This document shows, piece by piece, positions 7,451-15,476 of a stretch of DNA of 22,196 bases (position 1 is its first letter; each line of letters begins with the position of its first letter). A program made the position numbers and the translations under genes. Under the pieces are notes generated by a model. The model searched no databases. It was not told the DNA's origin and saw only the letters and a program-made list of their open reading frames with translations. The stretch is from positions 1 through 22,196 of the forward strand of contig DKGO01000085.1 of NCBI GenBank assembly GCA_002453315.1, in the 5' to 3' direction. Source of the stretch: Caryophanales bacterium UBA6768 (GTDB taxonomy: Bacteria; Bacillota; Bacilli; Bacillales_D; Amphibacillaceae).

Positions 7451-7597
7451 GACAAATTCTTTTAATTGATATGTGGCTGCCATATCAAATTGAATTGATG
7501 AAAGTTGTTACTTATTTGTTTTTTTGAACAATCTCTTAAAGTTATAAGAAGAGGTTTCCTATGTAAACTTTTTACAAGATAGGAAAGGGAGAAAACA

Positions 7598-9046
7598 ATG
7601 ACAACTTTTAAAGAATTAAATCTTTCCGAGCCGATATTAAAGGCTCTGGAAACGATGGGATTTGAAGAAGCAACACCGATTCAAGCACAAACAATCCCAC
7701 AAGGGATGGAAGGTAAAGATGTAATCGGTCAAGCACAAACTGGAACAGGGAAAACAGCGGCTTTTGGTATTCCAATGATTGAACAATTTGAAGCAAATGG
7801 AAAAGGTGTACAAGGATTAGTCGTGGCACCGACACGTGAATTAGCAATTCAAGTAGCAGCGGAAATCAATCGGTTAGGAAAATTTAAACGAATAAGAGCA
7901 TTAGCGGTATATGGTGGCCAACAAATGGACAGGCAAATCCGTGCGTTAAAAGATAAACCACAAATTGTCGTGGCAACACCGGGAAGACTTTTAGACCATA
8001 TGCGTAGAAGAACCGTGAGAATGGACCATGTAAAAGTAGCTGTACTAGACGAAGCCGATGAAATGTTAAATATGGGATTTATCGACGATATCAAGGATAT
8101 TTTAAAATCGATCCCTGAAGAACGCCAAACATTATTGTTTTCTGCGACAATGCCGAAAGAAATTAGAGAAATTGCCACCACTTTAATGAAAAATCCAACT
8201 GAAATTAAAGTGAAAGCGAAGGAAATGACGGTAGAAAATATTGATCAATTTTTTATGGAAGTGCCTGAACGTTTTAAATTTGATACGTTGACAAATCATT
8301 TTGATATCCATTCACCAACATTGGCGATTGTATTTACACGTACGAAAAGACGTGTCGATGAAATTACGGATGGCTTACAAGTACGCGGATTTCGTGCTGA
8401 AGGAATCCATGGTGATTTGACTCAGGGGAAGAGAATGTCAGTATTAAATAAATTCAAACATGGTCGAATTGAAGTGTTAGTGGCAACCGACGTAGCTGCG
8501 AGAGGGTTAGATATATCCGGGGTGACTCATGTTTATAATTTTGACATTCCCCAGGACCCAGAAGGTTATGTTCACCGGATTGGGCGAACAGGCCGAGCAG
8601 GAAGAACAGGAGAAGCTATTTCATTTGTGACTCCGCGGGAAATGCCGCATTTGCGACTCATTGAACAAGTGACAAAGAGTAAAATGAAACGAATTGTTCC
8701 ACCGACAAATAAAGAGGCTGAACGTGGACAACAACAAGCAGCAGTTGAAAAAATTGTGCGCGTCATTGAACATGAGGAATTAGGATCGTACAAAGATACT
8801 GCAAAGGATATGTTGGAAGAACATGATTCCATTTCCATCGTTTCAGCGGCGTTAAAATTATTAATGAAGGAACGTAAAAATGTTCCAGTACAAATTTCCT
8901 CTGTACAGCCAATTAGTGTAAAATCTGGAGGACGTGGACGTGAAAGCAATCGTCGACATGGTGGGGGAAAACGTTTTTATGGGAAACGCCCACAAGGTGG
9001 CTCAGGTGGAAGAAGACGGAAAGGGAATTTTCAGAAGCGTCGTTAA
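7598..9046 (+). CDS. cshA: DEAD-box ATP-dependent RNA helicase CshA
   Basis: This is a DEAD-box RNA helicase of the CshA type, which unwinds RNA and in Bacillus and relatives takes part in cold adaptation, ribosome assembly and the RNA-degradation complex. Motifs occur in order: Q-motif region from Phe4 to Gln29, Walker A AQTGTGKT (46-53), DEAD (151-154), [25 protein letters not shown] and [14 protein letters not shown]. After the two RecA domains comes an RNA-binding stretch and a basic Gly/Arg-rich tail ending in [11 protein letters not shown]. The length of 482 residues fits CshA. The start has GGAAAGGGAG about 6 bases upstream. The order cshA-ydbS-ydbT matches Bacillus subtilis and supports the name. 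It has its own terminator, and a long structured leader may regulate it. Confidence 0.96.
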   Translation: MTTFKELNLSEPILKALETMGFEEATPIQAQTIPQGMEGKDVIGQAQTGTGKTAAFGIPMIEQFEANGKGVQGLVVAPTRELAIQVAAEINRLGKFKRIRALAVYGGQQMDRQIRALKDKPQIVVATPGRLLDHMRRRTVRMDHVKVAVLDEADEMLNMGFIDDIKDILKSIPEERQTLLFSATMPKEIREIATTLMKNPTEIKVKAKEMTVENIDQFFMEVPERFKFDTLTNHFDIHSPTLAIVFTRTKRRVDEITDGLQVRGFRAEGIHGDLTQGKRMSVLNKFKHGRIEVLVATDVAARGLDISGVTHVYNFDIPQDPEGYVHRIGRTGRAGRTGEAISFVTPREMPHLRLIEQVTKSKMKRIVPPTNKEAERGQQQAAVEKIVRVIEHEELGSYKDTAKDMLEEHDSISIVSAALKLLMKERKNVPVQISSVQPISVKSGGRGRESNRRHGGGKRFYGKRPQGGSGGRRRKGNFQKRR

Positions 9047-9118
9047 CAATGCAGTTTGAACAAATATTAGCATAATGCCCTTTAGTGTGGTGCTAGCAGT
9101 GATGAATAGGTATTTAAA

Positions 9119-9158
9119 AAATGGCATAGTCTAAATGCTTTAGGCTATGCCTTTTGTG
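9119..9158 (+). terminator. Rho-independent terminator of cshA
   Basis: GGCATAG (9123-9129) pairs with CTATGCC (9145-9151). Inner pairs CTAAA/TTTAG follow around a 3-base loop, with one mismatch in between. The stem is followed by TTTTGTGTT and preceded by an A run, so it could also work on the other strand. Confidence 0.9.
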
Positions 9159-9169
9159 TTGCTTTCTAA

Positions 9170-9218
9170 CTCCGTTGATTTCCACTTCAGATGGACGCTT
9201 TCCGCGGGCATGGAGGGC
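9170..9218 (+). repeat. fragment of a Bacillaceae intergenic repeat
   Basis: The stretch CTCCGTTGATTTCC, then GGACGCTTTCCGCGGGCATG, is the beginning of a repeat I recall from many intergenic regions of Bacillaceae genomes. In full copies it continues with a GAGCCTCC-type segment and a GC-rich inverted arm. Here the continuation is missing after about 49 bases, so this looks like a truncated remnant. It is clearly richer in GC than its surroundings and sits directly after the cshA terminator. Confidence 0.6.
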
Positions 9219-9481
9219 ATTGTTAGACAAATATTAAAAGCGTTTGAATATATTTTAAATAAAAATTTTTACGGGGATATAAGTACCGAAAATATTTCAT
9301 ACCGCCTATAGCCTGTTATTCCGCTATTTTATTTTCATCACCGCTAGTAATCCCCTTTATCTAATTATTTTTGGAATAATGGGTTTTTATCTTACTTTCA
9401 ATTTATAGAATTGTATGATTCAATGGTAGTGGAAATAAATTTTTAATAGTTTATAAATATTGATGGGGAAGTAGGCATAAT
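9219..9481. other. AT-rich gap upstream of ydbS
   Basis: I see no gene here. GGGGAT (9273-9278) and ATCCCC (9350-9355) could pair across 70 bases, but the flanks do not match well. The ydbS ribosome binding site (GGGGAAGTAGG) closes the stretch. Confidence 0.5.
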
Positions 9482-9967
9482 ATGAGAGAACAACCAACAC
9501 ATTTTATCGCAAAAGATGCTGTCAAAGTGTGGCGAATTTCATCTGGTATAACAATCTTTTTAATTTGGGGACTTATTGTTGGTTCATATATCACATTGGC
9601 ATCCATTTTTTATAAGATTCAATATGTATATGTTGGAGTGGCCGTACTATTTCTGGCATTATTTTTTTATTTTTTCGTCTATTTAATCCCTAAATTACGA
9701 TACCGTAGATGGCGATATGAAATTTTTGAACAGGAAATATATATCCAACGGGGTATTTTAATTATGCGAAGAACCATTATCCCGATGATTCGCGTTCAAC
9801 ATGTTGATACGAAACAAGGGCCAATTTTAAAAAGATATCATTTAGCAACAGTAACGATTTCAACGGCAGCAACGGTACATGAAATTCCGGCATTAACAGA
9901 AGGTGATGCTTCAGATTTACGTGATCGTATTTCTGTCCTAGCAAGGGTGGATGAAGATGACGTATAA
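9482..9967 (+). CDS. ydbS: PH-domain (bPH2) membrane protein YdbS
   Basis: This 161-residue protein has two transmembrane segments (about 19-43 and 50-72), then a bacterial PH-like domain (bPH2) with the basic strand RYRRWRYEIFEQEIYIQRG and the following RRTIIPMIRVQHVDTKQGP, a hallmark of the YdbS/YdbT family. The biochemical role is not known. In Bacillus the ydbST pair has been associated with resistance to some secreted antimicrobial peptides, which I state from memory of the family. ATG at 9482 has GGGGAAGTAGG upstream. The end overlaps ydbT by 11 bases, so the two are co-translated and probably form a complex. Confidence 0.88.
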   Translation: MREQPTHFIAKDAVKVWRISSGITIFLIWGLIVGSYITLASIFYKIQYVYVGVAVLFLALFFYFFVYLIPKLRYRRWRYEIFEQEIYIQRGILIMRRTIIPMIRVQHVDTKQGPILKRYHLATVTISTAATVHEIPALTEGDASDLRDRISVLARVDEDDV

Positions 9968-11459
9968 TGACCATATTAATGATAATCAGTTAGAAATAAC
10001 ACAACCACAACGGCTTAATCCGGCTTCGATTTATTTTAATTTAATTCGTATTATTAAAGAAACAATTTTAGGATTGAGTGCGGGGCTTATTTTAACGATT
10101 AAACAGTCAATGTTTTATTTCCTTATTTTTGTAGGTGTTTTTTTAGCATTTTTAATTATCTCCAGTATATTATCTTGGTTGAGATTCACTTACAGGGTAG
10201 AAAATGATGAATTAAGAATTGAACAAGGTGTTTTTATACGGAAAAAACGTTATGTGCCCCTAAATCGAATCCATAAAATTGACTTTACTGCCAATGTCGT
10301 TCATCGGATTTTTGGTTTAGTTAAAATTCAAATTGACACTGCGAGTACTGGTGGAGCTGAAGTTTCCCTAAGTGCTGTTACTAAGAAAAAGGGTGAACAG
10401 CTGAAAGGGGCATTAAAGAAACGTGCAGAAAATTTAGAGGATCTTACCATTGAAGAAAATGAAAAAATTGATGTCATAACAGAGAAAATTTCGTGGCAAC
10501 GTCTGTTTATTACGGGGACAACCTCCGGTAGTGCAGGTCTAATTCTTGCCTTTATCCTACTTATTTTTTCGCAGGCAAGTGATATTATCCCAGAAAGTAT
10601 TTATGAATCAACGTTTCAATGGCTCGACTCTTTAAGTGTGTTTTTTATTGTTTCTCTAGTGATTGCACTTCTTATATTGTTATGGCTATTCGGTATAGCC
10701 GGCACGATGATTCGCTATGGGAACTTTGAAATTTCCAAAATAGAAAATGGATTATTTATTAAACGTGGATTACTAGAAACAAAAGAATTAACGATTCCGT
10801 TTGATCGAATTCAAGCGATTGGTATTGAACAAAGTATTTTACGACAACCGATAAAGTTTGTTTCTATCGTGGCCGTTGTTGCTGGTGGTTCGGCTGATAA
10901 ATTGGAAACGTATCCCGTTTTGTTCCCATTAATCCGTGAAAAGGAAGTAAATCAATTTTTGCAAAAGTTTTTACCAGCATATGGTCCGGTAAAAACGGAA
11001 CTTCAACCATTAGCGAAAAAAGGGTTAAAATATTATTTATTTAATACGTCCATTTTGGCTATCATTGCGACGTTAGTTGTTCTATACTTTTTCCCAACAT
11101 TTAGTTGGATCCCTTTAATTTTTGTACTAATAAGTGGTTGGTTTGGCTGGCTACGATATAAAGATGGTGGCTATACGATTGAAGGTAAACGACTGACACT
11201 AAGAAAACGGTTTTTAAACAAATCGACGATGATCATCTATCATAAAAGGATTCAGTCTTTTGAGCGATTTCAGCATAAGTTACAAAGAATGCAAAAATTA
11301 AGCTCGATACAAACACCATTACTTGGCGCTTTATTAGGAAAATATAAACATTTTCATGATGATGATGCTGACAAAATGGCGGAATGGTTTTCCTATCGTA
11401 AAGAAGAGATGAAGCAGGAATTAAATCTTCAAAGGGACAAGCCGTTTTTGCCCCGATAG
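9957..11459 (+). CDS. ydbT: PH-domain (bPH2) membrane protein YdbT
   Basis: This 500-residue membrane protein has three pairs of hydrophobic segments, each followed by a bPH2-like domain (roughly residues 65-145, 240-330 and 405-480). The recurring signatures are YRVENDELRIEQGVFIRKK with RYVPLNRIHKID, then GNFEISKIENGLFIKRG with TIPFDRIQAIGIEQ, then GGYTIEGKRLTLRKR with HKRIQSFE. These internal repeats match YdbS, pointing to a common origin. The length fits Bacillus YdbT (about 490). ATG at 9957 is preferred over ATG 9951 because AAGGG lies 9 bases upstream of the former and too close to the latter. The function is unknown, presumably envelope-related together with YdbS. Confidence 0.87.
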   Translation: MTYNDHINDNQLEITQPQRLNPASIYFNLIRIIKETILGLSAGLILTIKQSMFYFLIFVGVFLAFLIISSILSWLRFTYRVENDELRIEQGVFIRKKRYVPLNRIHKIDFTANVVHRIFGLVKIQIDTASTGGAEVSLSAVTKKKGEQLKGALKKRAENLEDLTIEENEKIDVITEKISWQRLFITGTTSGSAGLILAFILLIFSQASDIIPESIYESTFQWLDSLSVFFIVSLVIALLILLWLFGIAGTMIRYGNFEISKIENGLFIKRGLLETKELTIPFDRIQAIGIEQSILRQPIKFVSIVAVVAGGSADKLETYPVLFPLIREKEVNQFLQKFLPAYGPVKTELQPLAKKGLKYYLFNTSILAIIATLVVLYFFPTFSWIPLIFVLISGWFGWLRYKDGGYTIEGKRLTLRKRFLNKSTMIIYHKRIQSFERFQHKLQRMQKLSSIQTPLLGALLGKYKHFHDDDADKMAEWFSYRKEEMKQELNLQRDKPFLPR

Positions 11460-11502
11460 TAATAATTAAAAAAGTTTCTGTTAAGGAAATGAACCTTTCG
11501 GT

Positions 11503-11535
11503 ATGAATGGCTGTTCATTCATGTTATTATTTTAA
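11503..11535 (+). terminator. weak terminator after ydbT
   Basis: ATGAATG (11503-11509) and CATTCAT (11516-11522) form a perfect 7-bp stem with a 6-base loop, followed by GTTATTATTTTAATT. The stem is AT-rich and the T run is interrupted, so readthrough into the MBL gene is possible. Confidence 0.35.
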
Positions 11536-11567
11536 TTAAATGTACCGGTCATTAGGAGAGGATTAAA

Positions 11568-12509
11568 ATGTTAGATCAATTGCGTTTAAAAATGTTAACA
11601 ATTTCGTTGCCATTTCGATTAAATCACGTAAATTGTTTTGTTGCCGAAGGCGAAAATGGCTACATTATTATTGATACAGGGTTAAATAATGATGAATCAA
11701 AAAATATATGGAATGACGTCATTAAGGAAAAGCCAATTGAAAGAATTTTGATTACCCATTTACATCCCGACCATTATGGATATGCTGGCACTTTACAAAA
11801 GGCGACAAATGCCCCGTTATCCATTACGGAAATTGATGCTAAAACAGCAAAATATATATGGGAGGAACAACCTCTTCGCCAATTAAGGGAGGATTATGAG
11901 CGTTCAAATGTCCCGCAAAATGTGATTGAGGGAATCATTGACATAACGAAAAATTTTGTTTCAAAGGTTAGTCCATTACCTAAGATTGATCATTATTTTC
12001 AAGAGGGAGAAAAAGTCCATTTAAGTGGTTTTGAATATGAAGTCCTCTTTACACCGGGGCATTCGGATGGATTAATTTGTTTGTACAATAAAGATAAAAA
12101 TGTCCTCATTTCAACCGACCATATCTTACCTAAAATCACTCCAAATATTTCCCATTGGTTTTATGGGAAGGGAAATCCCTTACACGACTATGAGGAGTCG
12201 TTACAAAAAGTAAAAAAACTGAATGCGGCATATGTCATTCCTTCCCATGGGGAGCCGTTTTATGATGCAAATAAACGGATTGATCAAATTTGGTCACATC
12301 ATTTAGAACGATTTGATATAACGTTAACTGCATTAAAAAAGGTAAATTCTGTTTTTGATGTTTGTCATTATTTATTTCCTCAAGAGTTAAATGTGTATGA
12401 ATATCAGTTTGCGATAGGTGAAACACTAGCCCATTTGGAGTATTTAAGGGGTAAAGGGGAATGTGAAAGAGAATTAGTTAATGGAAAATGGCACTATCGT
12501 AAAAAATAA
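11568..12509 (+). CDS. MBL-fold (metallo-beta-lactamase superfamily) metal hydrolase
   Basis: This 313-residue hydrolase has a complete two-metal site: THLHPDH (63-69), His165 in TPGHSDG, Asp184 in STDHIL and His227 in PSHGEP. The C-terminal 80 residues, with HHLERFDITLTAL and later FAIGETLAHLEYLRGKGE, look like the winged-helix tail found in LACTB2-like and other MBL proteins of unknown substrate. Candidate substrates are thioesters, RNA or phosphodiesters; none can be chosen from sequence. AGGAGAGG lies 6 bases upstream of the ATG. It stands between ydbT and the LCP gene, 108 bases after ydbT, and could be transcribed from readthrough or its own promoter. No signal peptide is seen, so it is probably cytoplasmic. 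Confidence 0.88.
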   Translation: MLDQLRLKMLTISLPFRLNHVNCFVAEGENGYIIIDTGLNNDESKNIWNDVIKEKPIERILITHLHPDHYGYAGTLQKATNAPLSITEIDAKTAKYIWEEQPLRQLREDYERSNVPQNVIEGIIDITKNFVSKVSPLPKIDHYFQEGEKVHLSGFEYEVLFTPGHSDGLICLYNKDKNVLISTDHILPKITPNISHWFYGKGNPLHDYEESLQKVKKLNAAYVIPSHGEPFYDANKRIDQIWSHHLERFDITLTALKKVNSVFDVCHYLFPQELNVYEYQFAIGETLAHLEYLRGKGECERELVNGKWHYRKK

Positions 12510-12602
12510 AGACAATTTACAAGCACTTTTTGGTAGAGTTCAAGAACAAAATAACAGATTTCTAGTAGAATTTAGTATATGATAGAGGTATTCTCTTTAA
12601 AA

Positions 12603-12631
12603 TTGTCAAATACTTATAAAAACGCTATGAT
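12603..12631 (+). promoter_or_regulatory. sigma-A promoter of the LCP gene
   Basis: TTGTCA (12603-12608) and TATGAT (12626-12631) are separated by exactly 17 bases. Transcription would begin near 12638, 37 bases before the chosen TTG start. Confidence 0.65.
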
Positions 12632-12674
12632 ATTTTTAGTAATATAAAAGTTAAATGTGATTGAGGTGTATTAT

Positions 12675-13592
12675 TTGAGAAGGTCTAAACAAAAAAAACA
12701 ACGTAAAGGTTTAAAAATTACTCTAATAATTATTGGAATTATAGCCTTGGGAATTGGTATTTATATTTTTTATTTTTATAATTTTGTGAAAAGTACTGTA
12801 AATGATCAAATGAATGTTCCAGTTGATACAATAGATACAGATATTTCAAAGAAAAAGTTAAAAGAGACTAACCCTATTAATGTTTTATTATTAGGAATCG
12901 ATGCCCATGAAAATCAAAGAGGACGTTCAGATGCCATTATGATTATGCAATTACAACCGGAAGATGATGCCATGACAATTGTTAGTATTCCACGTGATGC
13001 AAGGACAGAAATCATAGGAAAAGGATTTGAAGATAAAATTAATCATGCCTATGCTTTTGGTGGTCCGAATATGTCAGTTGAAACGGTTGAAAACTTTCTT
13101 GATATTGACTTAGATTATTTTGTAACGATCAATATGGATGGACTAATTGAATTAGTCAATGAACTCGGTACAATTAGTGTGTATAATGATGTAGCTTGGC
13201 AAGACAGTAAATATGACTTTCCAATTGGTGAAATTACGATGGATGGGGACAAAACGATGGCATTTGTAAGAATGCGTAAAAAAGACAGTGAAGGGGATTT
13301 TGGCCGCACGAAACGTCATCGAAAAGTGATAGAAGGGATATTAAGAGAAGGTGCAAGTGTTGGGTCTGTACCAAAATTCAGTGGGATGGTTGATGTACTT
13401 GGTGTTAACATGGAAACCAATATGGATTTTGCCGACATGAAAAAATTGTTTAGCGGTTATAAAGATACGAGAAAGAATATTACAGAGCACATGATAGATG
13501 GGAAAGGACAAATGATTGATAGTATTTACTATCTCATTGTTCCAGATGATGAAATAAGGAAGGCACATGATTTGTTGACAACACATGGCTAA
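12675..13592 (+). CDS. LCP-family (LytR-CpsA-Psr) cell-wall glycopolymer ligase
   Basis: LCP proteins transfer wall teichoic acid or other anionic polymers from lipid carrier to peptidoglycan outside the cell (TagTUV in Bacillus). This one has a basic cytoplasmic start, one membrane helix (about 14-36) and an extracellular LCP domain. Diagnostic segments are LGIDAHEN (73-80), GRSDAI (83-88) with the pyrophosphate-binding Arg, SIPRDAR (104-110), KINHAYAFGG (121-130) and RMRKKDSEGDFGRTKRHR (199-216). All conserved Asp and Arg positions appear kept. TTG at 12675 is chosen because GAGGTG lies 6 bases upstream; a longer reading from GTG 12657 lacks a site. The length of 305 residues is normal. It is a single-gene unit with its own promoter and terminator. 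Which of TagT, TagU or TagV it matches cannot be decided by eye. Confidence 0.92.
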   Translation: MRRSKQKKQRKGLKITLIIIGIIALGIGIYIFYFYNFVKSTVNDQMNVPVDTIDTDISKKKLKETNPINVLLLGIDAHENQRGRSDAIMIMQLQPEDDAMTIVSIPRDARTEIIGKGFEDKINHAYAFGGPNMSVETVENFLDIDLDYFVTINMDGLIELVNELGTISVYNDVAWQDSKYDFPIGEITMDGDKTMAFVRMRKKDSEGDFGRTKRHRKVIEGILREGASVGSVPKFSGMVDVLGVNMETNMDFADMKKLFSGYKDTRKNITEHMIDGKGQMIDSIYYLIVPDDEIRKAHDLLTTHG

Positions 13593-13595
13593 ATA

Positions 13596-13637
13596 AAAAG
13601 GTTCTATGTCGCTTTTAAGAGTGCATAGGACTTTTTT
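13596..13637. terminator. bidirectional terminator after the LCP gene
   Basis: GTTCTATG (13601-13608) pairs with CATAGGAC (13624-13631) with one G-U pair. The stem is flanked by an A run upstream and TTTTTT (13632-13637) downstream, so it can stop transcription from both convergent genes. Confidence 0.85.
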
Positions 13638-13745
13638 CAACCTTCAAAGTAAGTCTATAAGGGATGTTTGGGGCGTATCAATGATTTCATTGGCGTAAGA
13701 AATTATTGTGGGAATCATTCACCTAGCACAACAATTAATCACGTG

Positions 13746-14483
13746 TCATCTCATTTCTTTTTTCACTTCCAGATAAATCTCTTCTACCTTTTCACCATCT
13801 TGATCATTTAAAATGAGGTAATTTTCATCAGTTTCAATATATAAATATGGTGGTTCTGAACCATTAATAAAAAGTAATCCTCTACCATAAGGCTCTTCTA
13901 ATTTAAAATTACCAATTTTTTTGTTTGCAGCCGAGATACCGTTGGAACGAAATTCTATTGTTGGTAGTTCATCCCACAACTCAACAGAAGTAATCTCGGA
14001 TAAATTCCATTCATTACTATATGGCCCTGTTACTTCCAATGTCGTTTCGGTAATAATGAAGTCATTACTACGGGTTCCCCATACTATAACCCCACCTATA
14101 AACACAACAATGACAACTGAAAACACACCAAAAAAGCCCATCATTTTCCTTCTTTTGTGTGGCACTTCATATCGTTGTATCCAAGTTAGTCCAACTAATA
14201 ATACGGAAGTAAATAGGCCTAATCCGATAAAAAAAGGATAAGAAATTGAAAATAGACCAATGACAAACGTGATAAGCATGATCCAAAATGTTAGTGTAAA
14301 CAACTTACCAAGGGCATTTAAATAACCACTCTTCTCTAGATACTCTTTTTCCTCTTTAGATCTGTTAGAATAGCCATTTAAAAGGGAGTAATCCTTCACC
14401 TTAGCGAATAAATACGTAATTCCCCCAAAGGTAACTAATGAAAATCCCATTGTCAAAATATAAATTAATTTCGCCGTCGTCAC
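13746..14483 (-). CDS. small membrane protein, DUF3784-like N-terminus with PH-like C-terminus
   Basis: I do not recognise a named gene. The N-terminal half has four hydrophobic segments. The segment YSLLNGYSNRSKEEKEYLEK between the first and second resembles DUF3784 proteins (the Gly-Tyr-Asn/Ser then Ser-Lys-Glu-Glu-Lys pattern). The C-terminal 110 residues, starting NDFIITETTLEVTGPYSNEW, read like a small extracytoplasmic or cytoplasmic PH-like beta domain with the usual 'I-x-SVELWDELP' strand. GTG at 14483 is chosen because AGGTGGTG lies 6 bases upstream; a GTG at 14495 would overlap that site. The length is 245 residues. It is a lone gene facing the LCP gene across a bidirectional terminator. 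The function is unknown. Confidence 0.7.
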   Translation of the reverse strand: MTTAKLIYILTMGFSLVTFGGITYLFAKVKDYSLLNGYSNRSKEEKEYLEKSGYLNALGKLFTLTFWIMLITFVIGLFSISYPFFIGLGLFTSVLLVGLTWIQRYEVPHKRRKMMGFFGVFSVVIVVFIGGVIVWGTRSNDFIITETTLEVTGPYSNEWNLSEITSVELWDELPTIEFRSNGISAANKKIGNFKLEEPYGRGLLFINGSEPPYLYIETDENYLILNDQDGEKVEEIYLEVKKEMR

Positions 14484-14701
14484 CGGAGACACCACCTAAT
14501 TTGAATGGAATAGATTTAATAGATAATTCAGGCTAATATTCCCTCTCAAGTATGATAAAATTTTCATTTCCAATTTTATAAATTGCCGTTTATTTATGCT
14601 TCCACTGGCTATATTTCAGGTTCTCTTGATTGATCTATACTTTATTTATTGTAATAGGGTAATTTGAAGACATAAATAAAGCCTAGCAAATAAATAAAAT
14701 G

Positions 14702-14751
14702 AAAGCTAATGAAAATGTGTGAAGTTGTATTTTTAATATTTCACTAGCTTT
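14702..14751. repeat. AT-rich inverted repeat 1
   Basis: AAAGCTAATGAAAAT (14702-14716) is matched by ATTTCACTAGCTTT (14738-14751), with one mismatch and one bulged base, around a 21-base interior. No T run follows, so it is not a typical terminator. Confidence 0.55.
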
Positions 14752-14773
14752 AAACCTCCATTTTTGTTTATTG

Positions 14774-14818
14774 AAAATTCAATTTTCAGGCTATTTATAT
14801 AGTGTGAAATTGAATTTT
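14774..14818. repeat. AT-rich inverted repeat 2
   Basis: AAAATTCAATTTTCA (14774-14788) pairs with TGAAATTGAATTTT (14805-14818) with a single bulge. The 16-base loop itself can fold through CTAT/ATAG. It lies 62 bases before the DUF3006 start codon. Confidence 0.6.
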
Positions 14819-14880
14819 AGCCATGTGCAATATTTTGAATTTGATGGCATACTTGGTAAAAATAAGAATGGAGAAACCAG

Positions 14881-15189
14881 ATGAAAAAATGCATTCTATT
14901 GTTAATAATGTGTAGTTTTAGCCTTTTACCAACAGATCAATATCATTATATATATGGTGTCATTGACAGAATCATTGCAGACATAGGTGTGATTTTAATC
15001 GATGAGGATGGTATTGAAATGGAGCTATCTACTCCCAAGTTACCAAATGGAAGCAAGGAGGGAGATATTGTGAAACTGAGAATAATTAACAAAGAAATGA
15101 TAGTGCTGGAATTATGTCGAGAAAAAACACAATTAGAAAAACTAAAAAGTGAGCAATTGTTAAATGTCCTCCGAAAGAAGTCCTCCTAG
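14881..15189 (+). CDS. DUF3006-domain small protein
   Basis: This 102-residue protein has the DUF3006 pattern: GVIDRIIADIGVILIDEDG, an ELSTPKLPNGSKEGDIVKL stretch with the conserved Leu-Pro-x-Gly-x-x-Glu-Gly-Asp, and a Lys-rich C-terminus. The function of the domain is unknown; it has a small beta-barrel look. Most family members begin directly at the domain, but here about 25 hydrophobic residues precede it (KKCILLLIMCSFSLL), so this copy may be exported or membrane-tethered. GGAG lies 7 bases upstream of ATG 14881. It stands alone between two non-coding stretches. Confidence 0.75.
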   Translation: MKKCILLLIMCSFSLLPTDQYHYIYGVIDRIIADIGVILIDEDGIEMELSTPKLPNGSKEGDIVKLRIINKEMIVLELCREKTQLEKLKSEQLLNVLRKKSS

Positions 15190-15476
15190 TCACCTTAGAA
15201 AATAAAAATATACTATTAATAACACAAAGAAACACATCCCCTTTATTTCCTTAAAAATAAAATTATTCGATCCTTAGATTGGTAAATCTTTTGTGATAAT
15301 TAAAAATCTTTACCTAGATTTAACATTGCTAATTTACAATAAATTAAACTACTAATAAAGCATATTAGGGTAAATGAGAAAGAACTATCTATTAGTTTAG
15401 CAATATAAGCAATTTAGTGACCTCCATTTGCGGAAGTGATATATAAAGGAAGTTTTTTTGTAAAGGGGAAATGTTA
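15190..15476. other. 287-bp AT-rich gap before the lipoprotein gene
   Basis: I see no gene and no strong terminator. One small hairpin, CTAATA (15352-15357) with TATTAG (15363-15368), is present. The ribosome binding site AAGGGG (15462-15467) belongs to the lipoprotein. Confidence 0.4.

Larger units (their letters stand above)
7049..7597. other. 549-bp gap upstream of cshA: long leader with hairpins, possible decayed ORF
   Basis: No intact gene fits here. The stretch holds the promoter regions of both flanking genes, a perfect 8-bp hairpin at 7322-7341, an AT-rich hairpin at 7465-7490 and a reading frame broken by three TAA codons (7223-7450). If the candidate promoter at 7183-7213 is used, the cshA leader is about 380 nucleotides. 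Confidence 0.6.
14484..14880. other. 397-bp AT-rich gap with two long inverted repeats
   Basis: There is no gene here. It contains two imperfect inverted repeats (14702-14751 and 14774-14818), listed separately, and the promoter area of the DUF3006 gene. A candidate for the latter is TTGAAT (14835-14840), then 16 bases, then TAAAAA (14857-14862), which would leave a leader of only about a dozen bases. Confidence 0.5.

Noticed and set aside
7849..8949. Open frames on the minus strand inside cshA
   Set aside because: They lie opposite a highly conserved helicase, have no ribosome binding sites and give translations without family features; they are shadows of cshA codon use.
9273..9355. GGGGAT/ATCCCC pairing as ends of a small mobile element
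   Set aside because: Only six bases match exactly, the flanks diverge and there are no target-site duplications.
11460..11567. Riboswitch before the MBL gene
   Set aside because: The gap is only 108 bases and holds one simple AT-rich hairpin that is better read as a weak ydbT terminator.
13341..13640. 99-codon frame opposite the LCP gene and its terminator
   Set aside because: It runs through the terminator hairpin and mirrors a well-supported LCP coding region; the protein shows no recognisable pattern.
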